A stretch of 64,000 bases of DNA from Halichondria panicea (taxonomy: Eukaryota; Porifera; Demospongiae; Suberitida; Halichondriidae): NCBI RefSeq assembly GCF_963675165.1, contig NC_087384.1, positions 6,903,682-6,967,681 on the forward strand. The letters run 5' to 3'. The position numbers and the translations under genes were made by a program. Of the stretch, positions 61,601 to 64,000 are shown in pieces (position 1 is the stretch's first letter; every line of letters begins with the position of its first letter). Under the pieces are notes generated by a model. It worked only from the letters and a program-made list of their open reading frames with translations. It was not told the DNA's origin and searched no databases.

Positions 61601-64000
61601 CTATTATATAGCCCATGGTATTTTTCCGAAAATGAAAAATTATGGCTGGTTCCAAATTTGAGATTTGAGCATACCATCTGAACGGGCTCCTTCTAAGCTT
61701 TCAGAAAATCAGAAAATCATTGAATTTTGACTATCAGAGCTCTAGCTGCAGAGGGCCAACTGTAGTACTTACAAAATGAAGGGGACATATGTACATGTAT
61801 ATAATTATACCTCATGATACGTAAACTTCCCGTACATTTGTTCATGAACCAGATGGATTTATCATCACTTTCATCTTCATTGTTTATGTGTGTGTCCCCT
61901 CGTCTGTGCGTGCAGGCTAACCTCGGGTGGGCGTTCAAGTTCCTGCATCACCACAACATCATGCTGGACCCCAAACCAACCATCTCCCAACTCTGTGCTA
62001 CTGCTCTCAACAGGAAGCGATCATCCGGTGACCTTACCGCGACCCCTAAGAAGCCACGCCTCTCTGTCCCGTCCCCTGACATGGCAACCATGTCCCCCAG
62101 TACTGGTAACCTTTGTGAAGCGTTATTAGCGCTGTCCAATCAGAATGCTTCTGACGAGCCCTGTCCTGCCAGCATGCAAGCAGCCATTCAAACGCTACAA
62201 TCTGCAGTAGCTCAAGTTATGCAACAGCAACAGCTAGAGGAGTCCTCAGAGGTCAAAGGTCAAACCACCACCCCTGTAAAAGAGAAGAAACTAGACTCTA
62301 CAAATCCTCAGTCATCGAACACATACTTCCATAAGCCAGCGAGGGAGTTTTCTTCTGATGAGAAAGAAGAGGTGGTTCGTTATGCCAATGCTACAACTCT
62401 TCAGAAGGCAGCAGTCAAGTATGGAGTGGCTGCCCCCACAGTGTGGAGGTGGAGGGTGGAGCTCAAGCTGCACCAGCCAAAGTACACCACCATGCAAAAG
62501 AGATACATTATCAAGTTTGCTGAGGCTAACTCCCTCAAGGAGGCCTCCACCAGGTACTGGCGTGTGTGCATGTGTGTGTATGCCATAATTATTACAAGAA
62601 TATTTGGCTGTTGAAAAACCTTTGCAAATCAGCAAACTTTGCAATCTAACTATTGTGTTCTGGCAAGGTCATACAAGTACTGGTGTATTTGCGACTTTAT
62701 TTTTGCAAAGTGCACTGCAAAATAGCAAATGGTTCAATCTCGCACAATTGTAATAGTACGTATGGTACATGTATTATAGCCTTAGCTCTGAGCATACTCA
62801 TTTGGCACTGTTTTCAATACTCCCCTAGTGAGTTTGTATTCCCTTTCAATTCCGTAGCTGCAGTTGTTGTGAACATGTGCTGTGCATGTGTGCACGCTAG
62901 TCTACACTATGGCTTCTGTGTGTGTAAGGAAGTCTAGGAAGTATACACAATGGAAGTATGCTTATAATGCTATTCTTTTACTACATACACACACACACAC
63001 AGGTATGGGATATCGGGTAAAACCATTCAGAACTGGCGCAAGTCTTTCTCTGGAGATGGTGTAGACGTGCCCGCCCACGCACTAGAGGAGGTAGCATCGT
63101 CAGCACTAGCTACAGAGGTCATGGACCCACGACCCAGCGAACACAACACATCAGATGTAGTCACATACGATAATCAGAACTTTCAATTCATTGTAGACGG
63201 AGGGGAGGTGGTTGAAAGTGCACAGAGGTCAGAGGTCACCTTGCCTCAGGGGGTAATGGACGAGGAGCCCCTCTCGTTAGAGGTCACTAACGAAGTGGAC
63301 ATTGAGAATGTTGGAATGGAATATGATATAGTCTCGTCGGAAGGTCACGCTGCTAAACCACGCTGCACTCCGGAGGAGAAGGAACACATTCTACAGTTCG
63401 CTTTGGACCACTCAGTGCGCGAAGCATCTAACAAGTACGGTATATCACAAGGCACTCTCTATTATTGGAAGAAGAATATGAGCAGCTCTGGAGGGACTAC
63501 ACAGGACACACCCACTCTTGTCAAGACCACACCCCTTTCTAGCAACGTCCAATTACTGGCCTCTCAAGTGGTCAGTAGTGGCACTGAACAATACAGCCAT
63601 CACACAACTGCGAGCAATGCTCTAGCCAATGACTCACTCACTTATGTTAATTTTCTCAATACTGTTTCATCGTTGCTTACCTCCGATGGAGAACACGATA
63701 AGAACAAATCCTCTCATGTACTGCACTCCCCCACGGACATGCTCGTTACACCCTTTACACCACATACCGATATCGAAACCACGGCAACAGTCACCATAGT
63801 AACATCAGAGGGGAGCAACGGTGATCCTATGCAAGTGGAGGAGAGCAGTGAGACTAACGAACTAAGCAGTAGCGTTGGCATGGAAACGATGAATGCTGAT
63901 GAAGTGGATATATCCCAAACAGTAGAGCTGGTGGAGTCAGAGGAGGTCACCTCTCAAGACCCTCTTCAGGCTGTAGAGCTAGTAGAATCAGAGGAGGTCA
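58620..64000 (+). CDS. large DNA-binding protein with five CENPB/Tc5-type and four psq/transposase-type HTH repeats, 3' end outside window
   Basis: Exons 58620-58705, 58824-58871, 58924-59890, 60090-61349, 61916-62553 and 63003 to the window edge, in one continuous frame. CENPB/Tc5-like repeats begin LSYSSEKDAIIAQHV (about residue 98), LSYLTDTDNQLADYV (165), LSYTRETDLQLAKWV (390), LSYSRETDEAVAKWV (632) and a diverged SELDSGLAQWVKDQ (747, split by an intron). Each has an NPxFxxSxGWxxxFLxRH-type end or a degenerate version of it. Shorter HTH repeats of the psq/Brinker-like kind lie at about 566 (HTLAEKLEVVRLMKEYN), 932 (FSSDEKEEVVRYANATT), 975 (MQKRYIIKFAEANSLKEAS) and 1119 (TPEEKEHILQFALDHSV). 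I see no DDE catalytic domain in the window. Acidic Ser/Thr-rich linkers suggest a transcription or chromatin factor. I do not recognise an orthologue. It may derive from transposase DNA-binding domains that multiplied inside a host gene. Confidence 0.75.
58710..58795. repeat. (CA)n microsatellite
   Basis: CA tract with ACGCACACATACAC interruptions in the first coding intron of the multi-HTH gene. Confidence 0.95.
61440..61765. repeat. dyad repeat, subfamily B, near-complete
   Basis: Left arm GTGGCCATAACTTTAGTTCC, core ACCATGGGCTATTATATAGC, right arm CTTCTAAGCTTTCAGAAAAT. It lies in the intron that splits the fifth CENPB-like repeat. Confidence 0.85.

Overview
The window is nuclear DNA from an animal, most likely a demosponge (my inference). 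Most coding exons are small and split by GT-AG introns of about 50-500 bp. All 15 genes are single-copy eukaryotic types. AT-rich spacers are full of TAATTAT-type words, (CA)n tracts and short inverted-repeat elements beginning TACCGTATA, which I associate from memory with haplosclerid sponges. The RIM-binding protein and D-AKAP2 homologues point to Metazoa. The species is not established.

Layout, left to right: AKAP10/D-AKAP2 (minus, its 3' end outside the window); POLR3A, RNA polymerase III largest subunit (minus, 4649-15571); INO80E, chromatin remodeller subunit (plus); a ULK1/2 (Atg1) autophagy kinase (minus); MIOX, myo-inositol oxygenase (plus); VPS53, GARP/EARP tethering subunit (minus); UFD1 (plus); SUPT20H, SAGA subunit (plus); a 73-residue protein matching only the C-terminal half of ZNHIT3 (minus); ATPSCKMT/FAM173B methyltransferase (minus); NDC80 kinetochore protein (plus); an AKR7-type aldo-keto reductase (minus); a RIM-binding protein with three SH3 and two FN3 domains (plus); a secreted proteinase-K-like subtilase (plus); and a large DNA-binding protein with at least nine helix-turn-helix repeats of transposase type, running off the right edge (plus).

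The genes are mostly housekeeping and do not form one pathway. They are packed as divergent pairs sharing promoters of roughly 140-250 bp (POLR3A/INO80E, VPS53/UFD1, ATPSCKMT/NDC80, AKR7/RIMBP) and a looser one (ULK/MIOX), alternating with tight convergent ends. Two of the shared promoters hold inverted pairs of the same GC-box-like word, and one holds a perfect 57-bp palindrome.

The non-coding part is dominated by one repeat family: a roughly 320-335 bp unit that is itself an imperfect palindrome around a CCATGG...CCATGG core. It occurs singly in introns of POLR3A, VPS53, RIMBP and the multi-HTH gene and beside the last ULK exon, and as long tandem arrays inside one intron of POLR3A (about 11.1-13.05 kb) and one intron of AKR7 (about 44.15-47.68 kb). 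The AKR7 array shows a two-monomer higher-order period of about 665 bp. Three TIR-bearing MITE-like elements, a Tc1/mariner-like remnant and several minisatellites complete the picture. Two of the minisatellites are amplified splice sites. No retroviral, LTR or capsid-bearing element, rRNA, CRISPR array or convincing tRNA was seen.
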